Shown here one piece after another: positions 1-11,431 of a stretch of 64,000 nt of DNA; the stretch's first letter is position 1, and each line of letters opens with the position of its first letter. Origin of the DNA: Exobasidium rhododendri (lineage: Eukaryota; Basidiomycota; Exobasidiomycetes; Exobasidiales; Exobasidiaceae); NCBI GenBank assembly GCA_026210745.1, contig CP110630.1, forward strand, positions 5,146,001 to 5,210,000, read 5' to 3'. The position numbers and the translations under genes were made by a program. The notes beneath the pieces are model-generated. The model was not told the origin of the DNA, made no database searches, and saw nothing but the letters and a program-made list of their open reading frames with translations.

Positions 1-752
1 CAGCGTCTACGATCACTGCAAGTTCGAAATTACTTTTATGGTGGTAGTCAAGCTGCAAAGGCGATAAAGGGTGAAGGGGTAGACGAACTCAAAGGGGAGG
101 AAGACGAGGAGAAGGAAAGAGCGTCGACAAACAGGTTTGGTAGCATTGTTCCGGGCCATGCCGAACCTTTAGGAGGACTACCAGCACTGAGTCCCTACTC
201 GACGACGATTCCGTTTGATCTGCTGGAAGTGTACAAGGTGGGCCAGGAAAATTTAGCGCCTTCTAGTGCCCTTCCTATCGGGGCCGCTCGAGTCGTGACG
301 GCGACGCACTTGGTCAAGCTTGATCTTACCAATTCAGCCATTGATCAATCTCAGCTGGTACACTCTGTTCTAGCTTTGATTCAAGCGCCTAGAGGCGGGG
401 GAGGGCCAGGAGTGGCCGATAGCAAAGTTGATCCTCCGCCAAGCGATGACGAGATCCTCGGTGCCCCTATCCTCGGCTTCCTTCATGTGTGAGTGGAAGA
501 GAGACAATGAGACGAGGGATGAAATTGCCTTACATTTGAGCTTCTTGCCCCATCCTCTACTTGCTTCCGCACAGCGCCGACATTGACGTCGTGCGAAAGA
601 AGATCACCGTCCTCAGTCCCAGTCCCGGAAGACTCCCCAGCAAGACAGCCCTGATTGGTGTAAGTAGTAAAGCGTGTCCAGAGAACCTCCGGCTATCAGC
701 TGACAAGATCTAACGCCCTTCCTGGCAGACCCTAGATTGGCAAGATGCCTAG
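1..752 (+). CDS. CLP1: Clp1, polyribonucleotide 5'-kinase-like pre-mRNA cleavage factor (C-terminal part)
   Basis: The gene enters from outside the window. The coding join is <1..488, 575..659, 729..752. Visible motifs match the Clp1 C-terminal domain: RNYFYGG at the start of the window, VYKVGQ near 231, then the tail TVLSPSPGRLPSK followed by LDWQDA and a TAG stop. Both introns have GT donors (GTGAGT at 489, GTAAGT at 660) and AG acceptors, and the second contains a CTGAC branch-like motif. Clp1 belongs to cleavage factor IA, which processes mRNA 3' ends in the nucleus. The P-loop kinase domain lies outside the window, so whether kinase residues are kept cannot be seen. A charged linker (about residues 23-40 of the visible part) between YFYGG and the final domain looks longer than usual. 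Confidence 0.9.
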
Positions 753-1282
753 TAAAAGATGTCCTTCACCGTCTCACCCACTACACAGAATAATAATACC
801 ACTTCATTTAACAGTACTTCCTGTACACAATTTGTATGCCAAAACAATCTTCTCGACTCTAAAAATTTAAAGTTTTCTATTGTGAACTCTGATCGTGGGA
901 GCAAAGAACGGTACCGGTACCATATACGGTATCCGTAAATTCACGTGAGTTGCTCTAGTCAACACCCAAAGCGCGCCTTCTAAATGAGCGTCTGGTTCTC
1001 TCCGCTCGCATTGGAGCATTACGAGGTCAGACTCGCACAAACAACACACCCTGCTAGGACTACTGCTCGAGCCGTATTCTCCTCCACTCTCTCGCCTACC
1101 ACGAAAAAGGAAAGCCCAATTGTCTGCGCTCCACCTGCTGCTACTCCAGTACTGTCTCCATAATAGCAGTGCGTAGCTTGCTGCATGACGGGGTGGGGTA
1201 GTCTACCTTTGTACTCGTAGGGAGAAGGAAACGGAGGCACCATTATTATTGCATAAGACTGATCAGGGTGCCACACAACGAC
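753..1282 (+). promoter_or_regulatory. CLP1-STU2 intergenic region, probable STU2 promoter
   Basis: About 530 bases without a supportable gene. It holds a perfect 12-bp palindrome GGTACCGGTACC at 910-921 and a CACGTG E-box core at 942-947. Short minus-strand open frames here have no recognisable content. It should hold the CLP1 3' UTR and the STU2 promoter. Confidence 0.4.
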
Positions 1283-4200
1283 ATGGAAGGTGAATTTCCC
1301 TCAGGGAGCGGAGGTATGGGATGTGGTGCGCCAGCAGAAGAAGACTACACAAGAATGCCTCTGGAGGATCGAATATCATCAAAGGTAGGTGTTTACTGGC
1401 TCCATCCAAGTGTATGTCGATGATCTGACTAGAGCATATTCCTCCTTGTTCCACTCCTACACTCTTATTATTGACAGGCCTGGAAAGCACGGGTCAATGG
1501 CTACGAAGAATTGATAAAGTCATTTGAGAAGTCGCCTTCAGATGCATCACCAATGTTTAAACCATATACGAGGAACCCCGACGCAGTAAAGGCAATAGTA
1601 GTAGACAGCAACGCTGTAGCACAGGAAAAGGGTCTCGAGGCGGTCAAGGCCTTCTTACTGTACGGGGGTAAAGGAGCAGGACTGACAAGGGAGGCAGTGC
1701 TGCCGGCAATTGTTGAGAAGTGCCTTGGGGCTATGAGAGCTGGGACGAGGAAATTGGCTCTGGAGATCGTTCAGTTGTACGCAGAGATGGAGGACGTCAT
1801 GGGCTGCGAAGGCTTAATCGGAGACTTGTTGAAAGGGACAGCTGCAAAGCAACCCAAGGTAGTCGCTGCCTCAGTCGTTGCCATGACGGAGTTATTCAGA
1901 GACTTTGGTCCGAAGCAAGCGAGTCCGAAGCAAGTCATCAAGAAGCTGGTTGATTTCTTTGGACATTCTGATAAAGTGGTGCGAGCTGAGGCGGGCAATC
2001 TCGCAAAGGAGCTTCACAAGTGGATCGGTGCTGCCTTGGAGCCAACGATTTCATCGCTGAAAGACATTCAAGCTAAAGAATTGCGGGAGCAGTTCGCACA
2101 ACTCGACGCAGCCGGGGAGAAATACACGTCGCCTATCCGATACCTTACTTCGCAGCGTCCAACTCAAGCAGAGGATGGCGCCGTCGAGGGCAGAGGGGAC
2201 GATGCAGGCGACAGGTCTGCAGCAGCGGAGGCGATGGAAATTGATCCTCTTGAGTTTGCGGAGCCAACAGACCCGCTCAAGTCGAAAGACTGGCCAGAGA
2301 ATTTTGATGAGATGATCGCAAGTTCAAAGTGGTTAGAAAGGAAAGAGGTGTTAGCGCAGTGTCTCAAGGTACTCGAAGGGTCGCCAAAGATCATTCACAC
2401 AATGTACATTGACACGGTCATCGACGTGCTATGTGAAAAGCTGAAGAAGGATTCGAATATCAACGTCGCCTTGGTCGCTTGCCAGTGCCTCACACGCTTG
2501 GCCATGGGTCTACGAAGCGACTTTGCCAAGAACAAAGACAAAGCCTTACCTGCCCTTCTGGAGAAGCTCAAAGAAAAGAAGGAATCAACAGTAAAGGTAG
2601 TGTCCGAGACACTCGATGCCGTCTTTCAAACAATGACCTTAGGAGACATACTAGAGCAGACCCTCAATGCAGCAAAGCACAAGAATCCTGCAGTGAAGAC
2701 GGGTGCCATTCAATTCCTGGCAAGGTGCTTGAGGGAGACGCAACAAATGCCTACCAAGGCAGATGTGAAGCCTATTGCAGAAGCACTTGTTGCCTCCATG
2801 GCAGATGGATCGGCTGATGTGAGAGAGGCGGGCGCGCAAGGTCTAGGAACATTGATGAAATTGATAGGAGAGAGGCCGATGAATCAGTACATCGACTCTT
2901 TGGATGAGATCAAAAAGTCGAAGATTCAAGAACAGTACACTCAAGCTGTAGTCAAGGTGAGGCAAAAGAGCGTCAATTCTGCACCCGCTGTAGCAGCAGT
3001 CAGGCCGCCAGCTGTAACCTCCAAACCACTCGCGCGTAAGCCGCCAGTCACAGGTAGAGAGACCATCTCCTCGTCCGAGCAGAAGATTGCCTCTCCCAGT
3101 ACAACCTCTGCTACAGCATCAGGAGGACCTCCAGTCAGGCTAGCAGCGAAGAAGGCGCCGCCCGCAAGAGCAGCGATGATAAGCTCGTCGAAGCCAGCGG
3201 CAAGACCCGCTTTGGCAGGAGGAGGTGGAGAAGGAGGGGGAGGAGCAGCAAAGCCAGGAGGCAAAGCTGCCTTGGCGACAGAGCCGGTCAAGTACAAGTA
3301 TCACAGCGATGAAGCCGAGGCGAAAGCAGCCGATGTCGTACCTGCGCATCTACTCGAAGAGATCTCCAACAGTGTCTGGAAAGATCGCCTAGCAGGAATG
3401 GTGAAGTTCAACGAGTGGCTAAAGGCAGAAGTGGAAGAGCTAGAAAGTGAATTGATCGTTCGATTCTTGTCCAAGAAACCCAGCTGGAAGGAGAGTAACT
3501 TTCAAGTCATGGCAGAGGTGTACAATTCGCTTCAGCTCTTGGCCACTGAATGCCCTACCTTTGCTCGAGCCTCGATTGCCCTGTCGGTTACTCCGCTGTG
3601 TGAAAAGCTGGGAGACATCAAGCTCAAGGGACCCGCAGGTGATACGCTGACAATCTATGCTGAAAAGTCTTCCTTTGGATTTGTTCTGATGCAAGCTTTG
3701 ACACCCCTAGGCAATCTCAAAGCTCCAAAGGCGATCGCCGATTCGCTGCTATGGATGAACGAGTCCATTCTAGCCTTTGGAACGAGTGGAGTGGATGTAA
3801 AGAGTGTGATTGGGCACCTCTTGACCTGTCTGAAATCAGCCAATGCTGGAGTAAGAACGAACGCTACGCTGGTCATTGGAAGCTTGGCTCGCTTCTTGGG
3901 AACAGCCTTGATGACGTTTCTCGGAGATCTGAATCCCCAGTTAAAGGTGACGATTGAAGCAGAGATTGAAAAGGCAACAAAGGATCCAGCACCTGCACCC
4001 ACTCGGTTCAGCCAAGAGGGTCGTGCAAGGTCAGCAGATACGATTGGCAGTAATGGTGCCGTCGCCGGAGCGGGAGGGAGCAGTGCAGCTGCAGACGAGG
4101 ACGCTCTTGATGCGCTCATTCCACGAGTGGACCTGGATCAGATCGTGCCCTCTGCGACAATCGCCAAGACAAGCGACGCCAACTGGAAAGAGCGAAAAGA

Positions 4201-7200
4201 AGGACTCGAGGAGATCAACGCACTTTTGGATGCAAACACTCGCCTAAAGAGCAATATGGGCGAAGTAGGCACAGCACTGAAGATGCGATACACGGACAAC
4301 AACATGCAAGTCCGGACATTTGCACTCGACGCGATCGGGAAGATTGCCACTGGAATGAACAAGGGCTTTGCTGATCACGCGCGTAATTTCATACCACCGA
4401 TCACTCAAGTGTTGGCGGATGCAAAGGCACCGATTCGGCTGTCGGCCATCAAGGCGCTCACAGCTATAGCGGAGCAAGTAGGCGTTGGGCCGATGATCCC
4501 TGGCTTCTGCTCTGTTCTAGAAAGCAAAGTAGCCAATCCGATGCTGAAGCAAGACCTCTTCACTTGGCTAGGACAGTGGTTCGAAGAGCATACACCGGAA
4601 AAGGGGATCGAGCTGAACGGCTTAGCTCTACCTGCCATCTTGTGCTTGGACGATAAGTTGGCAGCGATACGAAAGGCAGCGCAGAGCGTGTTGCCATTCA
4701 TCATCATGCGAGCAGGCTACAAGTATGTCTTGGAGCAGACCAGCAGCTTAAAGACTGCCTCCCGGAATACGGTCATTCCACTGATCGACGCTGCGAAGTC
4801 TCAAGCATTGGCCAAGACGCCAAAGCCATCAGCAGCGCCCTCCGCAGCAGTCAGAGCAGCCCCTGCTACGTCCACTACAGCAGCAACGCCAAGAACGACG
4901 AGCGTAGTCCGAAATGCAGCAGCAGCAGCAGCAGCAGCAGCTTTGTCAGGGTCGTCTTCTGATGCACCAAACTCGCAACCTCCTCGCGAGATGCTTCCCG
5001 ATCTACCCACGACGACGCCGAGAAAGGGACTGATGAAGCCGCCATCGGTGGTAGGAAGGTCGCTAAAATCAGCGACGCCTGGCATCGATTCCAGAGTGTT
5101 GACTGCTGCTACCGATGCGACGAGATCTGCTGCGCCTCGAATGAGTATCGTCAAGAGACCAGCTCTCTCGTCGACGACAGCCTTAGTGACAAAGAGCGCC
5201 CCGTTCTTGAGCAACGATGTCAAGTTTAAGATCTCAAGGGAGAAAAAGGAAGGCGGTAGTCGAGGGACCTACTGGATCGGATCCGACGCTATTCCTAGAC
5301 CAGAACTAATGGAAGTACTGCGGCATCAAGCTGAGCACCACCTCAGTACGCCCCTCCTCGAGATGATGTTCTCCAAGGACCACAATGCAGAGCGGGACTA
5401 CTTGTCGGCGTTGACTGTACTGATCGACTACGTGTCCAGCCCGACTTCTGCTGCGGAAGACTATGATTTGAATCTAGAGGAGACTGTGTCGAGGGCCGTG
5501 GCGAATTCTGATCTGCTCTTCAAGTATGTGGCGATTCGACTGACAGACAACAACACAAGCATCTCGTTGAAGTGTCTCGACTTACTCGAGCATCTGATTA
5601 CTCTCTTGCGAGAACAAGAATATCACATGAGCGACTATGAGGCAAAAGCCATCATCCCATGCTTGATTGCAAAATTTGGGGATCCAAAGGTAGCGTTCCG
5701 CGATCGAATTCGACAGGAGATCTTCCGGAAGCTGACATACATCTACCCGCCGAGCAAGATCCTGGTTCACTATGTCGAAGAAGGTCTGTCCAACAAGAAT
5801 GCCCGAGTTAGAACAGAATGCCTTTGCGAGTTGGGAAATCTGTTCAGCAAGAACGGAGCTCATCAGGTCTGCTCTTTAGGCAAAATACTCCCCATCATTG
5901 CACAGCAGATCTCCGATCGAGACAATGGAGTCAGAACGGCTGCTTTGCTTGCTATTGGAGAAGTATACAAGATTGTCGGAGAGGATGAAACGTGGAGAGC
6001 GGTGGGAAAACTGTCGTTGAAAGAGTCGAGCTTGTTAGAAGAGAGACTTCGACGGACGAGCGCTCCTGCTTCTACGAGAGCCTTGCCTCCCCTTGCTCTG
6101 GCGACGACTGCAGCGCCTAGCAACAAACCGATTCCGCCAGTATCGCAAAGAAATAGCGTGCAACTTAACACCGCATCATCTTCGCCTGCTTCGTCCGCTC
6201 TGTCTCAAGTGAAGAAGCCGATCATTGCTTCGCGCTTAGCCAGACCTGCCTCGATGATTGGCTCTGGTATTCAGCCTCCTGCTTCCTCGATGAAGATGGG
6301 TGGCAAATTGCTAGCGTCATCACAGATCGGAGGACTGAGTGGGATTGCTAGGCCAGGTGGTGGAGTTGGTGCCGGCGTGGGAGGAGCTCGATCGATGGGT
6401 TCTCTGGGCGCTCCATCCACCTCTTCACCACCGCCTACTTCATCTGCAGCAATTACGAATGGCAGGGGGAGGCCTGGCACGACCGTAGCTAGCAATATAG
6501 CAGAGAAGGAGGAAGATGGGGCAGAGGAAGAACAGAACGACGAGGATGGGGAAGGGCAAGGGGAGAGAGCGAAGAGACGGGGAGGTAGCGACATGCAAGC
6601 TCGTACCTCTCTCCACCCGCAAAGTGAGGACGATGCAGCGATTGAGCAGGCAATCAGTGAGATACTGTCCAGTGACTCGGATCGAAGTGTCATGGCGCTC
6701 AAGCAAGTCGATCAAGAGATACAAAACATCGCACCGTCTCTTCTGCGACATGCCGATCAACTCACTATCGCGTTTGGTAAGCAACTTCATCGAGCGTTCA
6801 GCATCAACAAGAGCATGACCAGTAATGACCGACTAAAGAAGAACCTGCTCTTTACCGGTATCAGCATCTTTGACAATACCCGTCTATGGGAGGAAAGTGG
6901 AACGCAGAGAACGTTGGGTAGCTTCATCACCAAGCCTGCACTCGTTTCCCTGCTGACGGAGTTACTCCAAAGGCTGATCGAGACTAGCGGTGCGACGGAT
7001 GAAGAGACGCAAGCCCATGGTCGATATCTCAACATCATCGTTCTACGGACATTCTCAGCTTGCAACCTCAACGTTCTGTTCGGATCCTGTTTGACCATCT
7101 TGACCGACGCCACTGAAGACTTGGAAGAACTACATGCGAATGGAAATCAAGCCATCCTGCAGAAGCGAGTCAAGTTTTCCGAGCTGATCATCAAGTGTCT

Positions 7201-8281
7201 GTGGAAGATCACGAGGAAGCTGAACGCCAGTTTGCAAGATGAGTTGATTGACCCTGTTGTGCTCTTGCAAGACCTGGAACGGTTCCTGCAAGTTATTCCC
7301 CCAAATGAGTGGAAGCGAAGATCAAGTGCTGGGCTGCCATTGGGAGAGATGCCACTGCGGACAATCAAGGTCATCATAACCCACATCGGCAGTTGTTACG
7401 GTGAAGAGGCTCTTGATCTGCTGGATGGCGTTCCAAATGCAGAGACAAGCCACGTATACAAGTTCTTGCTGAGAGTCTGCGATCGGAGTGGTGGGGCAGC
7501 GAACGGACTGGGAGTGGAAGAGGAAGACATGGCAAGCGCAGAGGGAAGCAGCACACCGTTGACTCCTGCCATGCATCGAAAGCAGCAGCAGCAAAGCCTC
7601 ACAGGATCGCCCAGAAGGAGTTCTACGGCCCGATCCATCTCATCGTCGTCCAAGTCACCCAACGCGTACAAGTCACCGCGCATGGAAAGCGAAGAGGATA
7701 CCGAGACAAGCGTCAATGCGGAGCTTCGAAATATTTTCGACAGGATTGCGCACAAGTCCGAGTCAAGAGCGGCGATCAAGGACCTCTATCTCTTCCAACG
7801 CAGGAATCCGCAAAAGGAAGCCAACATTCAGAGATCGTTAGAGAGTACTGGACCGATCTTCCAAAAGTTCATCAAAAGGGCCTTGGCAAACCATGCGGCC
7901 GACGACGACGATAATGCAAGCAATGACGGCAGCGGTGGAAATAGATTGGTGCAAAGGAGAGATAGCACAAACAGCTTGGCCGGCCTGGCAAGTCCCACTT
8001 CCGCCCGTTCGTCAACTGCATTCGATTGGACTGCGACTGCTGCTTCCATCAATCGAGGTAGCGTGATGACACCTTCGTCTAGTCGCAACTCCTTCAACGA
8101 CTTTACACCTGGAAAAGGAAGCAACTTCCCCGGAGTGTTTCCCACGTCTCCCCCTCTTTCTTCTTCTGCCACTGCAAGTCCTAGCGTGCAAAGACATAGC
8201 GCCACAGACGATCGATTGGCTCAACTTCGACTGAAATTCGCCAGGACCACCTCTAATCAAAGTGAAACGTCACTGGGTTGA
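1283..8281 (+). CDS. STU2: XMAP215/Stu2/Alp14-family microtubule polymerase with five TOG domains
   Basis: Coding join 1283..1384, 1478..8281 gives about 2301 residues. The ATG at 1283 opens a 34-codon exon ending EDRISSK; the next exon begins AWKARVNGYEEL, a family hallmark at the start of TOG1. TOG-like HEAT arrays can be placed at about residues 25-275, 290-510, 650-880, 915-1150 and 1280-1545. They are separated by basic Ser/Ala/Pro linkers, one with a polyalanine run coded by a CAG-type microsatellite. A helical region at about 1755-1975 resembles the chTOG/XMAP215 C-terminal domain. The protein adds tubulin at microtubule plus ends and at spindle poles. Budding-yeast Stu2 is far shorter (888 residues, two TOGs), so this copy has the animal-like layout. 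The tail from about 2000 on is Ser/Thr-rich and low complexity. Confidence 0.95.
4916..4941 (+). repeat. (GCA)n trinucleotide microsatellite inside STU2
   Basis: A perfect GCA/CAG run of 26 bases encodes the polyalanine stretch in the linker between the fourth and fifth TOG domains. Its length may vary between strains. Confidence 0.85.
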
Positions 8282-8487
8282 TGTTTTATTTTTCTCACTG
8301 TACTCTATACTGAAGATACCCGACAGCCTCCTCCTCTCTCCTGCGATCCTCTCTTTCTTCCTTGTCTGCATTGATCAATCACCCTACGCCCCTCCTCCTA
8401 CAGTCTCGACTGCAATTGTATGAACAATCAATCTCATTTCCGAAAAGACTCGTAAAGGCAGTACACATTAATGTGCGCTCCTTCAAT

Positions 8488-9103
8488 TTACTTCTTTTCG
8501 ACCTTGACTGTATCCCAAGCGGCTCTCTCTGCTTCCTCACCCTTGACTTCATTGATGAGTGGGGTGAGGTACCTTGTGTCCTGTTGAATTTAATGTGAGA
8601 CAAAACAGAAAGATGTGATAAGCTCAATCTGGATTTCTCCCTTCCTCAATCACTAGCATCGCATGCCGGCCCCTAATCTCACCTGCTCGGGCTTCAACCA
8701 TTGCTCCTTTGGTAGTTCTCTGTGCATGAGTGAGAGTTGAATGGCCTGTTTAAGTCGAAACGCCCGATCGTAGGATTCTCGCTCGCTTAGACGACCGAGA
8801 GCCTTTTGTACTGTTTCATCCTCTTCTCGAACCAAATCATCATATCTCAAACCCATCTGTCGATATCCTGCTGCATTTGCGTAGGCTTTTGCAACTGGTT
8901 GAATCATACGATTCAGAGCCGGGGACGACTTGATGAACTTTGCCAATGAGAGTCCCTCCTACAGTATCCGGAGCGAGCGGCAATGAATATGAAGGGCAGG
9001 GGAGGGATGTTGCAATTTGGGGGTCAGAGTAAGCGTCTACCTTCCTCGATCTGCGTCAAGAGCACCCTAGTATCTCCTTCCGGTACTATTCACTCACAAA
9101 CAT
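8488..9103 (-). CDS. QCR7: Cytochrome b-c1 complex subunit 7 (QCR7/UQCRB)
   Basis: Complement of join 8488..8580, 8683..8958, 9098..9103, giving 124 residues; the family is about 127. The middle exon carries the family core (PALNRM, ANAAGYRQMGLRYDDL, LPKEQWLKPEQ) and the last exon gives DTRYLTPLINEV and AAWDTVKVEKK. The first coding exon is only ATG TTT followed by GTGAGT. Joined to EGLSLAKF it gives an N-terminus of the right kind, and no other in-frame ATG precedes the core. The subunit sits on the matrix side of respiratory complex III and contacts cytochrome b. It is convergent with STU2, with 206 bases between the stops. The body is certain; the six-base first exon is a reasoned choice. 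Confidence 0.88.
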
Positions 9104-9615
9104 GATTGATTACCGTTGCCTTTGCTTTTGATGTGCTGTGGACGATTGGTGGTTGTTAAGATGCAAAGAATGTCGAACAGAAAGCGTCACTGTTAAGAAC
9201 GAATCAAAGCGCTCCTTTTGGTATTAGGTTTAGATAGCTTCGAGTATTAGTAAAATATGGAAATAAACCGGGTAGGGACAGCCATGTGTGCCTTGCTTTC
9301 TATGTGGTAATCGGCCCTGAATCGGTCTATCGGCCGATACACTAAGTAAGCATCCCTACGCCCGCACAGCATTACTACGCCATGGCACAGCCATAAGACA
9401 GACGAAAGGTATATAGTCAGAATGCCGTCAGGTCAATGTAACGTAGATCCATCTATCCCTATGTCGAATATGATATCATTCCATGTCATGGCCATCGATA
9501 TACATGCTACTCCCGCAGCCACTGTACCAGAGACAATGGAACGTCGCGTGGTCTGAAGGGACACGCGGGTCAGATCTCACATTCTACGACATCTTACACG
9601 TGATGTGTGGACTTT
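9104..9615. other. QCR7 upstream region at the left edge of the island
   Basis: No supportable gene. It should hold the QCR7 promoter. A palindromic ATCGGCCGAT lies near 9329-9338 and short ATCGG words recur around it. AT content rises to the right, toward the mobile-element island. Confidence 0.4.
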
Positions 9616-9617
9616 TA

Positions 9618-9646
9618 CCATGCCGGATCACTATTAAATACACGTG
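9618..9646 (+). repeat. Left terminal inverted repeat of the MITE-like element
   Basis: Perfect match to the reverse complement of 11013-11041. It ends in CACGTG. The preceding dinucleotide is TA. Confidence 0.75.
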
Positions 9647-9885
9647 CCATTTTCCACCACTAGTGAATACGCCGTGTACGACATGCTGTATCACCATGAC
9701 CGCTTGTCCAATGTAAAGTACCATCTAATGAAATAAAATCGTATGAAAATTCTGAACAAACTTGTTTGAAACAAAAAGAGTGAAACATGCCGTTTTGAGT
9801 GAGCTGCTCTAAGTGTGAAATTTTATTGGGCCCTAAAAAACCAGTCAAAAAGTCCCGGGAACGCGAACACCATACACGGTGTATT
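9647..9885. repeat. Probable insertion in the left arm of the MITE-like element, with its own short inverted repeat
   Basis: In the right arm, the 16-mer at 10996-11011 (reverse complement TCCCGGGAACGTGAAC) lies directly beside the 31-bp repeat. In the left arm the matching 16-mer (9853-9868, 15 of 16 identical) is 206 bases away. The intervening stretch is flanked by an imperfect inverted repeat, AATACGCCGTGTA at 9666-9678 and TACACGGTGTATT at 9873-9885 (12 of 13). The simplest reading is a small insertion, or a deletion in the right arm. Confidence 0.4.
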
Positions 9886-11012
9886 GATGGCCACCACAAT
9901 GCTACCATAACATCCTCCGAAAAGTATGAGACTTTGATACATTGTGTAAAATTATAGTATTATATATATGGGGTGTGAAAAAAAATGAGAAGATACATAT
10001 GAAAGAGACGAGATACAGAGGTATCGAGCCACTACGCCAGAAGGGTCCGATACTTCAGAAAAGTCATGGTCACGGCACAAATTTTACGCGATTCTAGCTC
10101 TGCTGCCTCAGCGCAATGGCTTTAAGCTTCAAAAATTTGTATATAGCATCCTAAGTAGCATATCTAGCACCCTGTTCATTTAGAATGAGCTCTTGTTCTC
10201 AATAAGGGCGTGACGATGCAACTTTTATCAACCTCACTTTAATTGACCCAAAAAAGAGACTCGACTTCAATTATCTCCTTCTTTTGTCACTATAAAATAT
10301 TTTAGGACTTAGTAGATGTTTTAGCTGTATATCGCAACAATGTATGCTAATAATACTATTTGCCCTAAAAGAGCCTGCAGGTCACACAATTGAGCTTCGT
10401 AGATGGAAAAATGGTCAAATTTGGGTCATTATGGCAATTTCACGGTCCTAAATGACCCAATTTTGCTATCTTATCTGATAGACGTCGTATTGAGTTCATA
10501 CTCTACAAATATGTCCGAAATTAGTAGGAAAAACAATTCAATGCTTAAAAATGACCAATTATTAATCATGCTGACGAGTAAACGGCCTTTAAAGCTTTTC
10601 AGGTTCATTTTCAATGGTGTACCCGATCAGCATGATTCTGGGCTTGACACACCCCAAAAGCAATTTTGTACCTAGTAGGAGTTGTTCATTACTATCTTCT
10701 GTATCGTTTTCTGCTTTTAAATTTGTATATTATTGATTAGAGTATGCTACAAAACAAGATACCGCTCATACCATGGTGCAAAATTTCTAAAAAATGATGG
10801 CGTTTGGTGTATTCAATAGTGGTCACTTTTCACGCGATTCTGACACAGACAGAACAACTTCGATCATAGGACAAGTACCTCATAAAATGCATTTCATCTC
10901 TCAATCTCTCGGGTGTGGTTAGAATGCATGCTATTATACTCATCTATGTACAAAAATGGCTCAAAAAGGGGTCAGGAGAGCGTCAATCGGGCGTCGTTCA
11001 CGTTCCCGGGAT

Positions 11013-11041
11013 CACGTGTATTTAATAGTGATCCGGCATGG
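11013..11041 (-). repeat. Right terminal inverted repeat of the MITE-like element
   Basis: Reverse complement identical to 9618-9646. It is followed by TA at 11042-11043. Confidence 0.75.
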
Positions 11042-11056
11042 TACTTATCCGATGCA

Positions 11057-11315
11057 ATTGACGCGTGAGTCAATCCGAGCCGAGCCCGCAAATTTGCAAA
11101 ATCTTCCCTGCCAAAAGGGCCATGTTGAACGCGTCAGAGTGTTTGGGAGATGTTTGCCACTTCAAAATGCAAAGTCAATCCAACAGGGCATATGTGCTTA
11201 TTTCCCAAAATGCCTGCGTAGCAGGCCAAAAAATATGCTGCATATGCCTCCAGGATTGACTTTTAATGCAGAAACTGGATTGACCCGTCTCATTTCACTA
11301 CTTGACTGGATTGAC
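11057..11315. promoter_or_regulatory. Cluster of GGATTGAC/GTCAATCC sites upstream of the Crypton recombinase
   Basis: Five exact copies of an 8-mer lie within 247 bases. Two read GTCAATCC (11069-11076, 11174-11181) and three read GGATTGAC (11253-11260, 11277-11284, 11308-11315). Further ATTGAC cores lie at 11057 and on the other strand at 10983-10988. The arrangement changes orientation between 11181 and 11253. Between these lie two small hairpins: GCCTGC-GTA-GCAGGC (11212-11226) and ATATG-CTG-CATAT (11233-11245). These may be binding sites for the element's own recombinase or its Gcr1-like domain; that role is inference. Confidence 0.5.
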
Positions 11316-11431
11316 CTGACTTTGTGCGCCCTGAGGAACTCCACCGTCTCACAAATCACAATAATAAGCAAGACCATAGCTGGTAGAAGGCAGGGAAATC
11401 AACGCAATCAGCTGAAGCGTCACACCAGAAC

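Larger units (their letters stand above)
9618..11041. mobile_element. Non-autonomous DNA-transposon-like (MITE-like) element with 29-bp terminal inverted repeats
   Basis: Positions 9616-9646 and 11013-11043 are a perfect 31-bp inverted repeat starting TACCATGCCGGATCACTA. Reading the outer TA as a target-site duplication leaves 29-bp ends (CCATGCCGG...) and a 1.42-kb element. TA duplications are typical of Tc1/mariner-type elements, but the TA is also part of the palindrome, so this family call is weak. The interior is AT-rich and I see no transposase; the longest plus-strand frame (10403-10675) resembles nothing. The element abuts the Crypton promoter. It could instead be a remnant of a larger element. 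Confidence 0.6.

Noticed and set aside
4801-5223. Minus-strand frames of over 100 codons inside STU2, DPB2, DOP1 and the kinase gene
   Set aside because: They mirror strongly coding plus- or minus-strand genes with clear families and lack any signature of their own.
10403-10675. 90-codon frame inside the MITE-like element, considered as a transposase relic
   Set aside because: No catalytic triad spacing or DNA-binding motif can be seen; composition is that of AT-rich noncoding DNA.
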